DNA of 64,000 nucleotides from Chitinophagaceae bacterium (GCA_016703625.1 JADJBP010000002.1:496001-560000); one strand, 5' to 3'. Positions 8,920-22,228 are shown, counted from the stretch's first letter. Numbers and translations: made by a program. Notes: generated by a model from the letters alone, not told the origin.

Positions 8920-10365
8920 AACAAAGCTGGTATTCCGGCGTACTCATCAGGTTTATGACTGCACTCTTGATGTAGTTTTCCCTGCTTGCTGTATTCAGGT
9001 ATTTATCCAGGACAGCATTACTCACTTTGCCCTTTGTTTGTAAAACCGAAGCAGCTATTTTTTCCAGTAATTTCTCCCGCTGCGTTTTTTCAAATATTTT
9101 ATTCACTGCCGGCCAGTCAATGACAGCCGTGCCACCCTTTACGGTATCTTTTATTTTTTTTGCCGCTATTTCCCGCATGCCCATCTGCACATCATCATCC
9201 GGTTTTGGCATTATATCCAGTACATCGTTCGCTGAAAGTACCTGCGGTATACGAAGTCGCAGCATTAATGAACTGCTGTCGATCCAGTTTTTGCCGCCCG
9301 GCCACCCGGCCACGTTAGGCGGAAAAAACAATACCTGCCCCAATGCCCGCTGAAACAACAGCTGCGACTGTTCATTTTCCAGTTGCATGGGCAACAGCCT
9401 GCGAATGCCAACCAGCAATTCAACCGGTGATTTTATCCGGGTACCTATATTTTTTTCATCATAAAACCAATCGCTGGTATATATATCTTCCAGCAGTTTT
9501 AAAATATCATAATGATTACTGTAAAAACGGTTACCCAGCCATAGTTGATTTTCTTCATGCACCTGTTCATTTACAAAATAACGGTATATCTTCCGGCTGA
9601 TGTATTGGGCTGTTTGTTTTTGTTCGAGCAGTATGTTCAGGATATCATCCCCGTCGAAATTACCGGTACGGCCCAAAAAAGTCTTGCTGCCGGTATCATG
9701 CTGGTTCTTTCTGAAAACAAATTCGCCGGCGGCATTAAATGCCCAGCCGGTAAAAGCCCTGGCAGCCTCTTTCACATCGTTTTCGGTATAGTTACCCCTG
9801 CCCATGGTAAACAATTCCATTACTTCACGGGCAAAATTCTCATTGGGTTTTAATTTGCGGTTTTGCTGGTTGTTTAAAAACTGCAGCATGGCAGGCGATT
9901 TACTGACCGCCTTAAGCATATCGCCAAAATTACCCAGTGCATGTGTGCGGATAATATGTAAAAGTTCCTGCTGAAAAAAACTGTTTTGTATGCGGCAGGC
10001 AAAATGCCCGTGCCAGAACAGGCTCATTTTTTCACGTAGTTGTGCCTCGCTGCTGATCATGCTTTGAACCCAGCGCAGGTTCATCGTCTTTATATCTTCC
10101 CTGGATTGTTCCCGGATCTTTTCCTGGTTTCAGGATCGTTCATTGCTTTTTGAATTTGCTTCGGGTCGGTGTTGCCCATCATATATTCATCTGCCGGGTT
10201 TTTGGTCACTTCGATCTTTTCAACTGCAGCTGAAGAGGTTGTTACCAATAATGCCCACATTTTTTTTGGGGAGGTGGTATCCAGCGAAGCGGAATTTTCG
10301 GCCATGGGGCCAAAAGCGCTGCGCCAGAGTAAATGCTGATTTTTTAACCGGTTGGATGCCGCCAT
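8918..10365 (-). CDS. DUF1800 family protein, frameshifted in this sequence
   Basis: Partner of the DUF1501 protein. The restored product is about 482 aa, the usual size. The frame breaks at the run at 10119-10122 on the + strand: the first frame (from 10365) ends about 20 bases on, while the second carries on as KIREQSREDIKTMNLRWVQS. One extra base in that run joins them. Landmarks are LLWRSAFGP at the start, MSLFWHGHFAC, ENFAREVMELFTMG and VKEAARAFTGWAF, all diagnostic of DUF1800. The protein is probably exported or cell-surface associated. A sequencing error is the simplest reading, since the partner gene is intact. Confidence 0.88.
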
Positions 10366-10625
10366 AGCAGTAATATCATTTTAAATGATCCTTGAACGGG
10401 TGTAAGACTGTTCAAATACCCGTTGGTTTAATGCGTAAATGTAAACTTATCTGTCCTTAAAAAAACATGGAGCTCTTTGCACACCCGTTTTATAATAGTT
10501 GGCCTTTATCCGTTCATCCATTTAACGGGAAAAATGATGCCGGCATCCCTTTATTTTTAATATATTTAAGCCTGTTTACATCTATTGCTGCTTAAATCCT
10601 TTTAATAAATATAAAATACAACTGT

Positions 10626-11966
10626 ATGCGGATCATAAAATTTATTTCCTGCTGTGTATTGTTACTGGTAACCGGACCTTCCATTTCACAAACCATGTGG
10701 AAATATTTTTCGCCCGAAGATTTTGAAGCCCGGCGGAAAAAAGTGATGGAAAAAATAGGTGATGGTGTTTTGGTGCTGCAGGCTGCAGAAATGACCGAAG
10801 CGTATATCAAGTTCAGGCAGGACAATAATTTTTATTACCTCACCGGTGTGGAAGTACCCGATGCCGTGTTGATACTCGACGGCAAAAGAAAAGAATCGAT
10901 TTTACTGGTTCCTGATGTAATGTCAAAGGACATCAAGGTGGAAGCACATATACAAGCCGGTGAGAAAGACGCGACTGCCTATAAATTCAACAGGGTTTTA
11001 TCAAAAACTTATTTTACAAATATATTGCAGCGCTATGCCGATAACAGGCAGCCATTCTTTCTGCAGCAGTCGCCCCAGGAAATGGCCGAGATGAGCCGCG
11101 ACCGCTGCATGATGATCCGTACCAGCAGGCTGGACGATCCCTGGGACGGGCGTTTATCCAAAGAAGTTAATTTTTACAATAAAATGAAAGAGCGTTTCCC
11201 CGCCACAGTTGTTAATGACATCACGCCTATCCTGGATGACATGCGCTGGGTGAAAGATAAAAAAGAGATCGCTGTGCTCAGGGAATGCGGCCGCATCGGC
11301 TGCCTGGGCATAAATGAAGCTATAAAAGTAACACGCCCCGGTATTTATGAATACCAGACCATAGCTGCCTGCGATTTTATTTATGACGACAACGGCTCTG
11401 CCGGCCCGGCTTATTTTGCCATTGCCGCCTCCGGGGAAAGGGGATTGATCTGGCACTACAATGCAAACAACCATAAGCTGGAAGCAGGCACCGTATTGCT
11501 GATCGATTATGCACCCGAAGTGAATTATTATGTAACTGATATTACCCGTACCTGGCCGGTGCAGGGAGAATTTACGGCAGAGCAGTTAAAATTTTATAAT
11601 TGTGTACGTGAAGCCCGTGATGCCATTATTGCCTCTATGAAACCGGGCATAACGATGAACGATATGCGAAATGTTGGTAAAGAAGTGTACAAAAAACACG
11701 GGTTCGAAAAATACTGGTTCGGGTATGTTGGTCATTTTGTGGGTATGGCCGTACATGATGTGGGCCCTTACGACAAACCCTTTGTGGAAGGCGTGGTATT
11801 TAATGTTGAACCCATTTTGGAAGATAAGGAGAAGAAGATCCATATCCGGCTGGAAGATACCATCGTGATCACGGCAACCGGTGCAGAGAATCTTACCCCA
11901 CAATCACCTGTTGATCCAAAAGCCATTTATACTTTGATGAAAGAGAAAGGTGTTGGGGAAAAATAA
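10626..11966 (+). CDS. Secreted Xaa-Pro aminopeptidase (M24B metallopeptidase)
   Basis: Removes N-terminal residues preceding proline. The 446-aa protein has a signal peptide (MRIIKFISCCVLLLVTGPSISQ), an N-terminal aminopeptidase-P domain (YYLTGVEVPDAVLIL), and the C-terminal pita-bread fold. All five di-metal ligands are visible: Asp in LLIDYAPE, Asp in VTDITRTW, His in AVHDVGPY, Glu in NVEPILED and Glu in IRLEDTIVI. A peptide-degrading exoenzyme fits the neighbouring peptide transporters, but it is not in an operon with them. It is preceded by 260 bases of non-coding sequence in which nothing specific was recognised. Confidence 0.94.
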   Translation: MRIIKFISCCVLLLVTGPSISQTMWKYFSPEDFEARRKKVMEKIGDGVLVLQAAEMTEAYIKFRQDNNFYYLTGVEVPDAVLILDGKRKESILLVPDVMSKDIKVEAHIQAGEKDATAYKFNRVLSKTYFTNILQRYADNRQPFFLQQSPQEMAEMSRDRCMMIRTSRLDDPWDGRLSKEVNFYNKMKERFPATVVNDITPILDDMRWVKDKKEIAVLRECGRIGCLGINEAIKVTRPGIYEYQTIAACDFIYDDNGSAGPAYFAIAASGERGLIWHYNANNHKLEAGTVLLIDYAPEVNYYVTDITRTWPVQGEFTAEQLKFYNCVREARDAIIASMKPGITMNDMRNVGKEVYKKHGFEKYWFGYVGHFVGMAVHDVGPYDKPFVEGVVFNVEPILEDKEKKIHIRLEDTIVITATGAENLTPQSPVDPKAIYTLMKEKGVGEK

Positions 11967-11982
11967 ACAAGGGTATTTACAA

Positions 11983-14095
11983 TTAAAGCTTTTGCGTTGT
12001 TTTCTTTACCGCCGAAAAAATACTCTTCCACAGCAGGTTAAAAAATGACTTTGTTTTATCCCGTTCGTAATTGATCTCATCAGATCTTGTAACTCCATTT
12101 AGCGGGTTGCTGTTTTTCATCAATGCATTGGCCAGCAAACTCTGCAGGCCTTTCTTTTTTACATCCCCTGAATCAATTTTTAAAACTTCAATTTTAAGGT
12201 CTTTATACAAAATAGTTGCATTGCCCTTTGTCATAAGGTCGGTGCCGGTCATTTTAAATGTAAGATGTTGTACGCTCCCTTTTTTTACAGAAGCCATACC
12301 CAATGGCTCAATGAGCGGGTTTAATGATACCGCATTGAAACCGCCCGCTGTGCCGGATACATCAAATGCGCCATTACTGCTGTTGAGCGGCAGCTTCCAT
12401 AACGTTTGCACCTTGCTGATGCCCATAAAACTTGCAGTAGCATCCAGTTCAAGCAGGTTGCTTTTATTGATCAGGTCACTGATATTGGTTATATTATTAA
12501 CTGTTCCGTTGATGTTATTAAAAAAGACCGTACCTGTTTTTCCGGATACTTCTGCCTTTTCTGAATAACTGACCGTCCCGTTCCTGATGGTTAGTTTTTT
12601 GATGCTGAAAGGGAATTTAATGGTTTGTAACATCTGGTGCGGATATTTGCCAACCTTACTATCAAGGTCTTCAGCAACGGTTCTGTCGCGGTAAATTTTT
12701 ACAACAGGCTGCAGCGTTGCAGTTGCTGCTTCCAGCCTTTTTTTAAGGATGAGTAACCGGGTATCAATGCCGGCCAACACAATATTTCTGAATTCAAGAT
12801 CGTACAGGTCTTCCTGCTTTTTCAGTATCCTGCTGAATGCGGCTTCCGTAAATTGGGGGATCACTTTAATGCTCTGAATACGCATTGATGAATTGGCATT
12901 GTTGATATCGAAAGCGCCCAGTTGTATTTTATACCTTTTGTTTTCCGTAAGAACGAAAACCCGGCGGCCGATAATTTCCAGTTGCTGCTGCTGATCAGGT
13001 TTTTAATATTGGTACCCGAATGTAATTTTTGAATATCAACTGCATCAAATTTAACAGCACTGATAACTACAGGCGCTTCATTGGGTTTTGCCCTGTTGTA
13101 AATATGTATATTGGTTTTACCCACAGATACTTTATTTACCAGTGCCTCATCAAAATAATTATTATCAATTTCCAGTTCATCTTTAAGCGAATCTGCGCTG
13201 GAACCCTTTTTAATATAAAAGGTGAGCAAGCCGCCATCGCTTACGAGTTCTTCAGCCTGTAACTGTTGCCGCAGGATAAACCCATCAGTGGAAATATTAC
13301 TGATGGATGTGTTGTTAATATCCAAAACTATTTTACCGGCGCTGTTCTTTTGCCGGAACCCGGCAAGTTTTATAAACCTGGCTGGTGCATTGTATTCCAC
13401 ATCAGTAAAAGTAGCGTGATGTTTATCTCCCTTAACATACACTTCCTTCACTTTGGCAACCACATCTTTTACAAAATAACTGATGATATTATTAAAATCC
13501 CTGGTACTGTCTATCCTGAATTTATTGAGCTGCACATTGATATTGCGCAGGGCTGTTGCCGGCTCACCTGTTTTATCAATAAAGTATAAATGCCCGTTTT
13601 CGATAATGATCTCTTTTGCATGTATGCTTTTGAATTTGCCAAGCAGTTTTTCATAAATAGCCAGGCTGTCCTGTTTGTTGAGTATCTTTTTTTCTTTTTT
13701 GCCCGAACTTATAATATACACCACCGGGTGCCTGATCAAAATAGCATTTGCTTCAATGGAAGTATTGCCGATAAGCCCGGGTATATTGGCGCCACGTATG
13801 GAAACCTCATCTGCCTGGATATTGTAAATGGTAGCCTCGGAAGCGGTATCATACTGCAGCAATTGTTTTTGTAAAGAATCAGACTGCAGCCGCACATTAA
13901 AAAAAGACGCATTGCCGTTAACTTCATCAATGAATGAACTGTCGTAATGAATAAAATACAAACTATCCGTTCCTTTAGTGATGGCATTTTCTATACTGTC
14001 TTTAATAATACCCTTTTATGCATTTGCCAGTATATCACGCCGCCAACCAGTGCCAGCGCCAGTATAACTCCTGCTATTTTTAATGATTTTCTCAA
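11983..14095 (-). CDS. AsmA/DUF748-like inner-membrane-anchored protein, frameshifted
   Basis: Last gene of the tamB-tamL operon. After restoring two frameshifts the product is about 705 aa. It has one N-terminal TM helix (RKSLKIAGVILALALVGGVI) and then a long beta-rich body with repeated short segments such as NISTDGF and INVQLNKFRID, like AsmA-family lipid-transport or assembly proteins. The C-terminal half contains KVGKYPHQML and a long AsmA-like region. Frames break at the T run 14014-14017 and near 12948-12951; each is cured by one added base. The start is taken as TTG at 14093-14095 because an in-frame stop lies a few codons upstream; an alternative start in the tamL tail cannot be excluded. 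Family assignment is by organisation, not by a diagnostic motif. Confidence 0.68.
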
Positions 14096-14125
14096 GACTG
14101 ATTTTTTTAAAGTATTGTGTAAAGA

Positions 14126-16415
14126 TCAAAATGGCAAACCCAATGCAATGTTTAAAATAATGTTTTCCCTTCTCCAGGCTCCGCTGCCAAAATCGATCTG
14201 TTTAAATACCCATCTTTCTCCCAAAGGTAAATAAGGTTTCCGCAATGGTATTCCAACATCAGCCCTTATGATCAAAACATTGGCATCAAAACGTAAACCA
14301 ACTCCCGTTGCTACAGCCAGTTCTTTATACCAGTCTTTTGTAAATTTACCTGCCGGGCCAAAGAGCAGGGTATCTTTTGTCCAGATGTTTCCTGCATCAA
14401 TAAATATGGCTGTGCTGAGACTTTTTGTAACGGGTATCCTGATCTCGGTATTGAATAAAAATTTATAATCCCCGCCAATGATCTGGAAAAAACGCATGTC
14501 TTCTGCAGTTGGCTTATAGGTTCCCGGCCCAAGGTTACGTACCCTGAAACCCCGGATAGAACCGGAGCCCCCAATGATATATTGCTTGGCAAACGGCAAC
14601 ATATTTGAGTTATTGTATGGAAGCCCAATGCCAAGCTGGATACGGTTTGCCCAATCCCATCCATTGGATAATACACGGGTATAATGTAAAGCAAGATCGG
14701 TTTTTACATATTGGGCAAAAGGGGTATTGAAAATTGTTTTTTCCCGGAAATTTTTTGCACCGGTTACCAGCCCTGCAATATTTCCCGACAGGTCGATACT
14801 GCCACTGAAATACCACCTGTTTTTTCGCCTGGCCTGTGCATTATTGTAGGTATAGGAAAAATAACTGCCAAGAATGGCTTCGGAATAAACATTCAGTAAA
14901 ATGGCCGGTGATACCAATGCCTGTTTGTAAAAACTATCTGTTACATTACTTGCATTTAAATAACTTAATGATACCGGTGCAAACGTATATTCGGTCCTGA
15001 TATTTTTTTTCCAGGTAAAATCATATTGCAGCCTGAACAGGTTTTTGGTATAAAACAACTGCCTCCGGTATAGCTCATAACCCAACAACAGGTTGGTATT
15101 GGGCGGATAAAAATTATTCTCCTTTATCCTGAAAAACGGGATGGCATAGCGTGGAAAGCGGATACTTGCTTCACCGCCTACCCGGTAACTGTTGTTATTG
15201 CGTAAAGAATCGGCGATGGAAACCTCAAAAGCAGTATATGCTTTTATAGTGAGCAATTCGGCACCACGAAAAAGGTTCCTGTTCTTCCAGTTCACACTTA
15301 ACTGGGCACCCACCGAATTGTTCTCTTGTGTAAATGCATCCAGTTCTCCCTGGAAGGATTTCTTTTTAGCAGGTGTGAGGTAATAATATACATTCAACCG
15401 GCGCAGGTCGCCCGTATCGGGAAGCGGTTCAAAACGGTTCTTTACAAATCTAAAAGCGCCCAGGTTTATCAACCGGTTCAATGTTGAATTTTGCGAACGG
15501 CTGCTGTATAAACGGCCCGGCCTGTAGGTGATGGTTTGTGCAAAAAGCCTTGGATTAAACTTTTTAGCTGTATCCTTAATGTACAAACCATCATATTTTA
15601 CCGCGCCGGTGATGCTGGTATCCAACTGTTCGCCCGCCAGTGAGTAAGTGGGAAACACGGTGATCTTATTGATGCGGTATGGGTATTTTGCCTGGTCGGG
15701 CGTGGCTTTTTTACATTCAGGTACAGGGCAACCTGCCTGTCCCCGATCGTACTGTCGGCATAAGCCATCAGGTAGTCGGGGCTGAAAAAATAATAGCCCT
15801 TTGTTTTCAGGAACAGGTCAAGCTGGTCACGCTCGGCGCTGATATCGCTTAACCGGTAAGGCTGTCCAACTTTTAATATTCCCCTGTTTGTCTGCCGTTG
15901 CTCCAGTAATTTTAAAAGCGCAGAACTGTCGCTTACCCAGGTTATACTTTTAATATGGTATTGCGGCTGAACCTGGGCTGTATAAATGGCTTGAGTAAAA
16001 TAACTTTTGTTTACCGTATCACCCTGCACGGTAGTGTGAAAGTAACCGGTATTTTCCATAAATGCCTGCATGTTTTCTGCAGTAACAACTGCATTTACCC
16101 GGCTGCTGAGCACCGGCGCTTCTCCCAGTTTTTTCTGAGAAATGGCTTTAACCCTCTTTCATTTTTTGATTCGCCGATCACGTACCACCACCACACTTTG
16201 TATGGCTGGCCGAGTATGAATTTATTCCGCCTGGGACTTACAGCCAGGGATAAATGCTTTTTTAACTGCTTGCGGGTTTGTTTCACTTCAGGATTCTTTT
16301 CAACAATTACTGTTGCTCCTTTATACAGCTTTTCACCCGCAGGCAAAAAGCGCCTTACACTGCAGGAAGATACAGTCAATAGTATGATCAATCCGGCAAT
16401 AAACTTTCCTTTCAT
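14126..16415 (-). CDS. tamL: TamL-type outer-membrane assembly lipoprotein (BamA/TamA superfamily), frameshifted
   Basis: Outer-membrane 16-strand barrel of the Omp85 superfamily, with POTRA domains in the periplasm; it partners TamB. A lipoprotein signal (LLTVSSCSV, Cys at residue 18) marks the Bacteroidota TamL form. The gene follows tamB with a 4-base overlap, so the two are translationally coupled. The barrel end reads GSGSIRGFRVRNLGPG (the conserved L6 RGF motif) and terminates in a C-terminal Phe. Two frames break at A/T runs 16129-16134 and 15707-15712; adding one base at each restores FLRKKLGEAPVLSSRV and NVKKATPDQAKYPYRI. The restored length is about 763 aa. Confidence 0.87.
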
Positions 16416-19400
16416 TTTTCTTTAACCTCCTTTTTCCTGTTTCTCCTGAACAGTTCATTGAACTTATCATAATCCATGGTGATAACAAATCCCAAACCTG
16501 TTTCCACCACATAACCATCCAGTACCACTTCGAACTGGTTTTTGCGGTATGCCTTCAGTAAATATTTTCCGTCTTTTGAAAGTTTATACCCGATAGTTAC
16601 ATCCGGTATAAAACTGCTGTTTGTTTTCGATGTTGCATCCCTTCCTTCTATGCCAAAATTTTTTCCGAGGCTTATGGTTAAACGGTCATCTAAAAAAGAT
16701 TTGGTTAATGCCACATTCAGGTCGGTGCGCTGTTCATTGCCGCCATTGTTAAAGTCGCGGTAGGAATTCAGGTTAAGGTCTATATCCACCCCTTTTAACA
16801 GGTTTGCGGCTATTTCATTTAAGGCTGATGACAGGAAACGGCTCACACTCTGGCGGGCAAGGTCATTGAAATTATCCCCGTTGCCTTTAAAGAAATCGCT
16901 GCTTTGTTCGCCAACAAAACGCCCCAGCAGCAGCAATGAAAAAACCTGTTTATTGGTTGCCGATTCATCACCCCTTATCTGTGCCAGTTTATTTTCAATC
17001 GTTGTTCTCAGGTCACTGTTGATCACAGCATTTTCATCGGGCAATTGAATGTCAAACTTTATAGTTGGCTTACTAAGTACGCCCGTTAAATAAAGCACTA
17101 CCTTAAATGGTATTTTTTGATTGAAGGAATTGGCAAGCAGCGGGTCTACACTGCCAACTTCATTGCCCAGCAGGTCTTTGGAAGAAGTATTGACTGTATA
17201 TGTAGCAGTGATGTTCATCCTGGCTTTCATGGGTTCGCCGGCGAATGCGATGGTGCTGCCTTTCTCCAGCATGAACTTACGCTGCAGGAACTGGTAGTTA
17301 AAAATATAATAACCCTTATCGAGATCATAATTACCGGAAAGTATGATATGGCCACCCGGGTCAACCCCGGCATTCAGGTTGGCATCACCCTGCACTCTTA
17401 TTTCATCACCGGTAACGGGATCAATAACAATCGTTAATGTTGCATCTTTTTTAATGGCGATATTCAGGTTGTAATTGAGGTACTGGGCAAAATTTGGTTT
17501 TATTTCTTTTTCCTCAACAAAAGCAACCACCGGCGGATTGATCTCAAAGGTATCCCTGTCAATAAACCGTACGATCGTTCTTCCTTCATCTTTACCATAG
17601 CTTCTTTCAGGTATGATGATGGTGATATTGCTTTTTATCTTTTATGGCAATATCGCCTTCAATATTTGGAGAAACTGTATTGCCGGTAACTTTTATATCT
17701 ATATCCGCTACAGCATATCCATAAAATTCGCTGTTGATGGCCTTGGGTGCATTCAGTATAATAAAATCCTTTGCATCAATGTCAAGGTTAATATCCAGGC
17801 TTTTTACTTTGTTTACAGAAACTGAACCATCAATTTTAAGCAGGTGATCAAGCGTATCCCGAATGGTAAAATTATTAACCGTTACGGCAGGGTAATCAAA
17901 AATGATCTGCTGGCTGTTTATTTTAAATGCAGTACCCAGCTGGGTAAGTGTAAATTTGGTGGTATCAAAATTCAAATCGCCTTTCCAGCGCGGGTCCGCA
18001 AATTTTCCATTCCCTTTAAAATTACCATGCAGGTTACCGGTAGCATTTTTTATTGCGCCGCGTGACAATCCTGCCAGGGTTGCCATATTTAATTTTTCAA
18101 TGACGGCCGTTGCATCAAATTGCTGCAATTCATTATCCAGGTAATAATTCCCGTTGGCTGCAATATCATTGCCATTGCCTATTAATGACATGGCTGCAAC
18201 CACATTACGTTGGTAATGGTAAGATCACCCGTGAATGCCGGCAGTTTTTTATTCAGTTCACTCACTTCCATTTTTGCATCCATAACACCCGAAACAAAAA
18301 CAGTATCATTATTCAGGATAGCACTGATACTTTTTAAATTAAAATTATCAATGATCATGTCAATGGGGCTATTGACAATTTCCTGCCTGCTGTTGATCGA
18401 AATTTTGCTGTGTCGCTGCTGAGGTTAAAATTATGTATGATCAATCCCTGTGGTGAATAACTGATGTAGTTATCTGCAGCCATATTCCATTGTTCATAAT
18501 TCAGCAACAAACTATCCTGCAGCCTGAATGAATAATTTTTATCTTTTGCATACAATGAGGCCTTTAGTCCAAACCAGTCCTTTGCCTTTTTATCCTGGGT
18601 TCTGGCATTGATCATGATGCTGTCGTTAGCAGCGCTCCCGTTTAGTTGTGTGCCATAAAAAATGCCGGAAGCAGTATTCAGTGTATCAAACTGCACATTA
18701 TAATGTATACGCTCATTTTTAGATGCTATACTGATATTGCCATTGCGCAGGGTTTTATCTTCATAAGCCAGATAGGGCACTGTTACAACAAGATTTAAAG
18801 CGCTGTCGGTATTGGCTGATGTAAAACTTCCTTTGAAATTTATTTCATCGTATGTTTTTAAACCCGGGACAATTCCGGTAACCAACGGATGTTTTTTTAT
18901 ATGGCCATCAAAAACCATTTGTTGTTCCGCAATATTTTTTGTGGTTACCGTATCGCTTATTTTATAATAGTGATTGATGTACTGTACGATGGCATCGCCA
19001 ACCTGGTCATAATCAAAAGCGCCATATGCCTTCAGGTTGGCAAAGGGAGCGTAAAAATTAATGCTGTCGCGGCCATTGGCTGATGACGCGATCAGTGAAA
19101 CGCTGTCAAGCACATAAAAACCAGTCCCCACCTGCATCTTTACAGAGTCAATGATGGTATTAATATCGAGGTTGCGCGGGCGCAAACTGTTTGCCGCTAT
19201 GTTTGCTGTCAGGGAAAAATCAAGTGTGTCGGTATACAGGTTCAGTTGACGAAGCCTGGCCGTATCAATTCTTACCAAACCGTTTATGGAAGGATATTCA
19301 TTTTGCACATTGGCCTTTATATCATATTGTAATTTCAGGTTGTCATCATTGATCTTTCCTTTACTTTCAATAATTCCTGCATTTAATTTTGCAGTGAGCT

Positions 19401-21603
19401 CTGCATTTTGATAATTGTATTGATTGTATTGCAGTTGTTTTACAGATGCGGTAATATCCGACCGCATGGTTTTATAATTAAAACCTGTTCCTTTTGCAGT
19501 AAACGACCCTGTTACTTTACCGAGTATACTGTCCTGGCTGATCAGTTTACCGATATCATAATTGAATGTTTTAACCAGCAGGTCGTAGGTTGCTTTTTCT
19601 TTATCCTTCGCATTTTTAATAAACCCTTTTACGGTTACCAGTCCGTAACTGCCGCCCATTTGCAGGTCAGCAACCAGGTCATCAATGGTTCCCTTTAATG
19701 TTCCCCTTATATAATTTTTTGGCGGAAGCCTGATCCCGGGTGGCAAAGTTCCCGGTGGTATCAACCCCATAATAAAATCCCTGTCGAAGCTGCTCTCCCT
19801 GAGCATAAAATCATACTTCATGTTTTTTGCGTCAGTAATATTTTTCAAAGAAAATTTTCCGTTGAATGCCATACCCTTTCCACTGGCAATGATATCAGAA
19901 ACCAGGCTGTTCTTATTACCGGTAACCCTGCCTCTCAGGTTGATGATTGCCGGCAGGTTAACCAGCGACTCCTGGTTCTCTTTCGGAACAAATTTTAATA
20001 TATCCGATTTTTTAAAATGGCTTTGGTCAATATAGAGGTCGTAATAAAATTTATCAGCATCGGTAAGATTATATAAAGTGCCATGTGCAGAAACACTCGT
20101 GCCGGAAAAGCCAACCAGTTGCAGGTATGGTAAATAGATCTGTGCCAGGTTGCCCCGCAGTTCAGTATTAAAATGAACGAGGTTATTGGCAAACTGCCCC
20201 GGGGGAAATGGTTTTTTTAATGCCGGCACCAGCAGGTACAAATCATTAAAAGCAATGGTTGAATTTTTAAATGTTGCTGCAACCAGGCTGTTGCGTGGAT
20301 GTTTTGTAATATCCGACAGGCTGTCGAATTTTATTTCAATAAAATCCTGTAAAAGTGTTTGTGGTGTTTTTACATATAGTTCCCTGGCAGAAAAAATTGA
20401 ATCAGTCATTAAAAAATTCACATGCAGGGTATCCAGTGCAAAGCCACTGGTATCTTTAAATGTAAGCTGCTTAACTGTTGCTGATGTTATTTTTGCTGCA
20501 TAGGTGATCGACGAAATATTGGCACCCAGGTCTTTTATGTTAAAATGCCCGGGATCAAACCCTTCTTTTTTTGCAAGATTGTTATCATCAAAACGGATTT
20601 GATTTTTGCTAAACGAAACCTGTTTTACCATGATCTGCCAGGGCATGGGGGTTACATCCGTAACCAATTGTTTTTCCAGTTTACCGGTCGCTACAGGAGG
20701 GCTTGTTAACTGAACAAAGGAACTATCCAATACCAGTTCATCAGCCGTTGCAATGGATTCAGATAAATTAAACAACGCTTTTACCATGGCCAGGTGTGTT
20801 ACTTTATTGCGATAATACAAACCGGTAACCGAATTTTCGATCAACACATTTGCATCCCTGATAGAAAGTTGCGAAGTGGTAATATTCAAACCATAGCCCG
20901 GTTCCCTGATCTTATCTTCGGGCACAGGGAGGTAAGGTTTTATAATTTTTTCTTTATAAGTAAGCATCTGGAAATCCAGGCCGGAAGCTACCAGGTCATT
21001 TACCCCGAAATTGACCCTGTCCGGTTGAAATTTATGCAAAGTCACATCCAGGTTTTTTATGGATGCGTTGAAATCTGATCCGCCGTTTTTATCAGTAAAC
21101 CGTAGACTTACCCGGTCAAGGATCAACCTGCCTAAATTCAATTTTAATGCAGATGTATCTTTTTTGCCTGACGCAGCCGGCTTATTTCCTGCAAAAGCAT
21201 CAATGATGAACTGGTAATTGAATGCTGAATCTTTTTCAGCCCGGTTAACGTTCAGGAAAAAATTTTTTAATTCCAGTTTTTGAACATCCGTAATACCCCA
21301 TATCAATTTGAGCAGGCTGATATCAAGGGATATCCTTTCACCAAAAATCAGCGTATCTTTTTTTTGATCTTCTATAAAGACATCATGTATTACTATCCAT
21401 TTGGGTAAACTGTAATTAATGGAGCCGATAACAACTTTGGTTTTTAATTTATCCTGCAGGTAGGTTTGAACCTTATTTTTCACGGCCCTTTTTCCTGCAG
21501 GCAGATTAATAAACAGAAAAAAAAGGCATAACAATATAAACACAGTACCGACTGTGTAAATAAGTATTTTGCCCGCCTTTTTTACTATCCTTTTAATAGA
21601 CAT
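16412..21603 (-). CDS. tamB: TamB-family translocation/assembly protein, frameshifted
   Basis: Very long periplasm-spanning beta-groove protein, anchored by one N-terminal TM helix (IYTVGTVFILLCLFFLFI, residues 15-32), which works with an outer-membrane Omp85 partner, here TamL. The restored product is about 1730 aa. The body is dominated by the DUF490/TamB repeat style, and the C-terminal domain contains IPFKVVLYLTGVLSKPTIKFDI and FLSSALNEIAANLLKGVDID, typical of TamB. Three frameshifts occur: near 18405 (missing A in the run after AGC AAA), near 18205, and near 17630 (missing A). The intact frames recover KISINSRQEIVNSPIDMII and KSNITIIIPERSYGKDEG. It starts a three-gene operon with tamL and an AsmA-like gene. 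Confidence 0.88.
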
Positions 21604-21753
21604 TTGATAAAACCGATGGCTTAATAATATTGCTGAAATATGTATTAAGCAATTACTTCAGTTTATGTTGGGATGGAAATAAGAAACTATGTTGCCTGTA
21701 AAAGGCATGTAAGAATATTCCTGGTTTTGTAAAACTGTTCTGACAAAAAACCA

Positions 21754-21948
21754 TTACCCGCCATAAACTTTTTTTGACTTTTTATTGTCAGCCCCGGCCA
21801 GTTTCTTTTCAGTTGCTGTTTTTGGGGTAATGCTTTCTATGTCAGATGGAAGATGAGGAAAACCCGGGAAATCCTGGTCAATGTGCGGATCCTTATTTTG
21901 CTGTATCTCATCCGCCCGGATGGCTTTTGCCTTTGCTTTTGCTTTCAT
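21754..21948 (-). CDS. Small conserved hypothetical protein, 64 aa
   Basis: Short Lys/Ala-rich protein starting MKAKAKAKAIRADEIQQNKD with the segment DPHIDQDFPGFPHLPSD, followed by a lysine-rich tail. There is no signal peptide or TM segment, so it is probably cytoplasmic. I recall similar small acidic/basic proteins from related Bacteroidota but cannot name a family. The neighbouring genes give no functional hint. It is flanked by 150 and 280 bases of non-coding DNA. Confidence 0.6.
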   Translation of the reverse strand: MKAKAKAKAIRADEIQQNKDPHIDQDFPGFPHLPSDIESITPKTATEKKLAGADNKKSKKVYGG

Positions 21949-22228
21949 GATCCTGTTTATTTAACTGATAATCCACATAACCGCATACCTGTTTCCGGAG
22001 ACGATTTAAAATTACCCAAAGTTGAGCCCTAATGCAGCAGGAAATGTTATACAAATTCATTAAATAGTTACAATATTCACATATTGCCGGCCCCGGCCTG
22101 GTACCCGGAATCAGGTACTGTAAACAGTTCCTTAAAAATCATGCAGGAAATATCCGAATCTATACTGCCCGGCCCATAAAAAACTGGCATACGTTTTGAA
22201 AATAAAAAATGAACCTTAATTAAACGTT

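Noticed and set aside
10366..10625. Possible regulatory RNA in the 260-base gap before the M24 peptidase
   Set aside because: No strong hairpin or promoter consensus was seen; it may only hold divergent promoters.
21949..22228. Possible RNA gene in the 280-base gap
   Set aside because: No tRNA-like cloverleaf, rRNA-like or riboswitch-like pattern was recognised by eye; a covariance-model search (Rfam) would be needed to decide.
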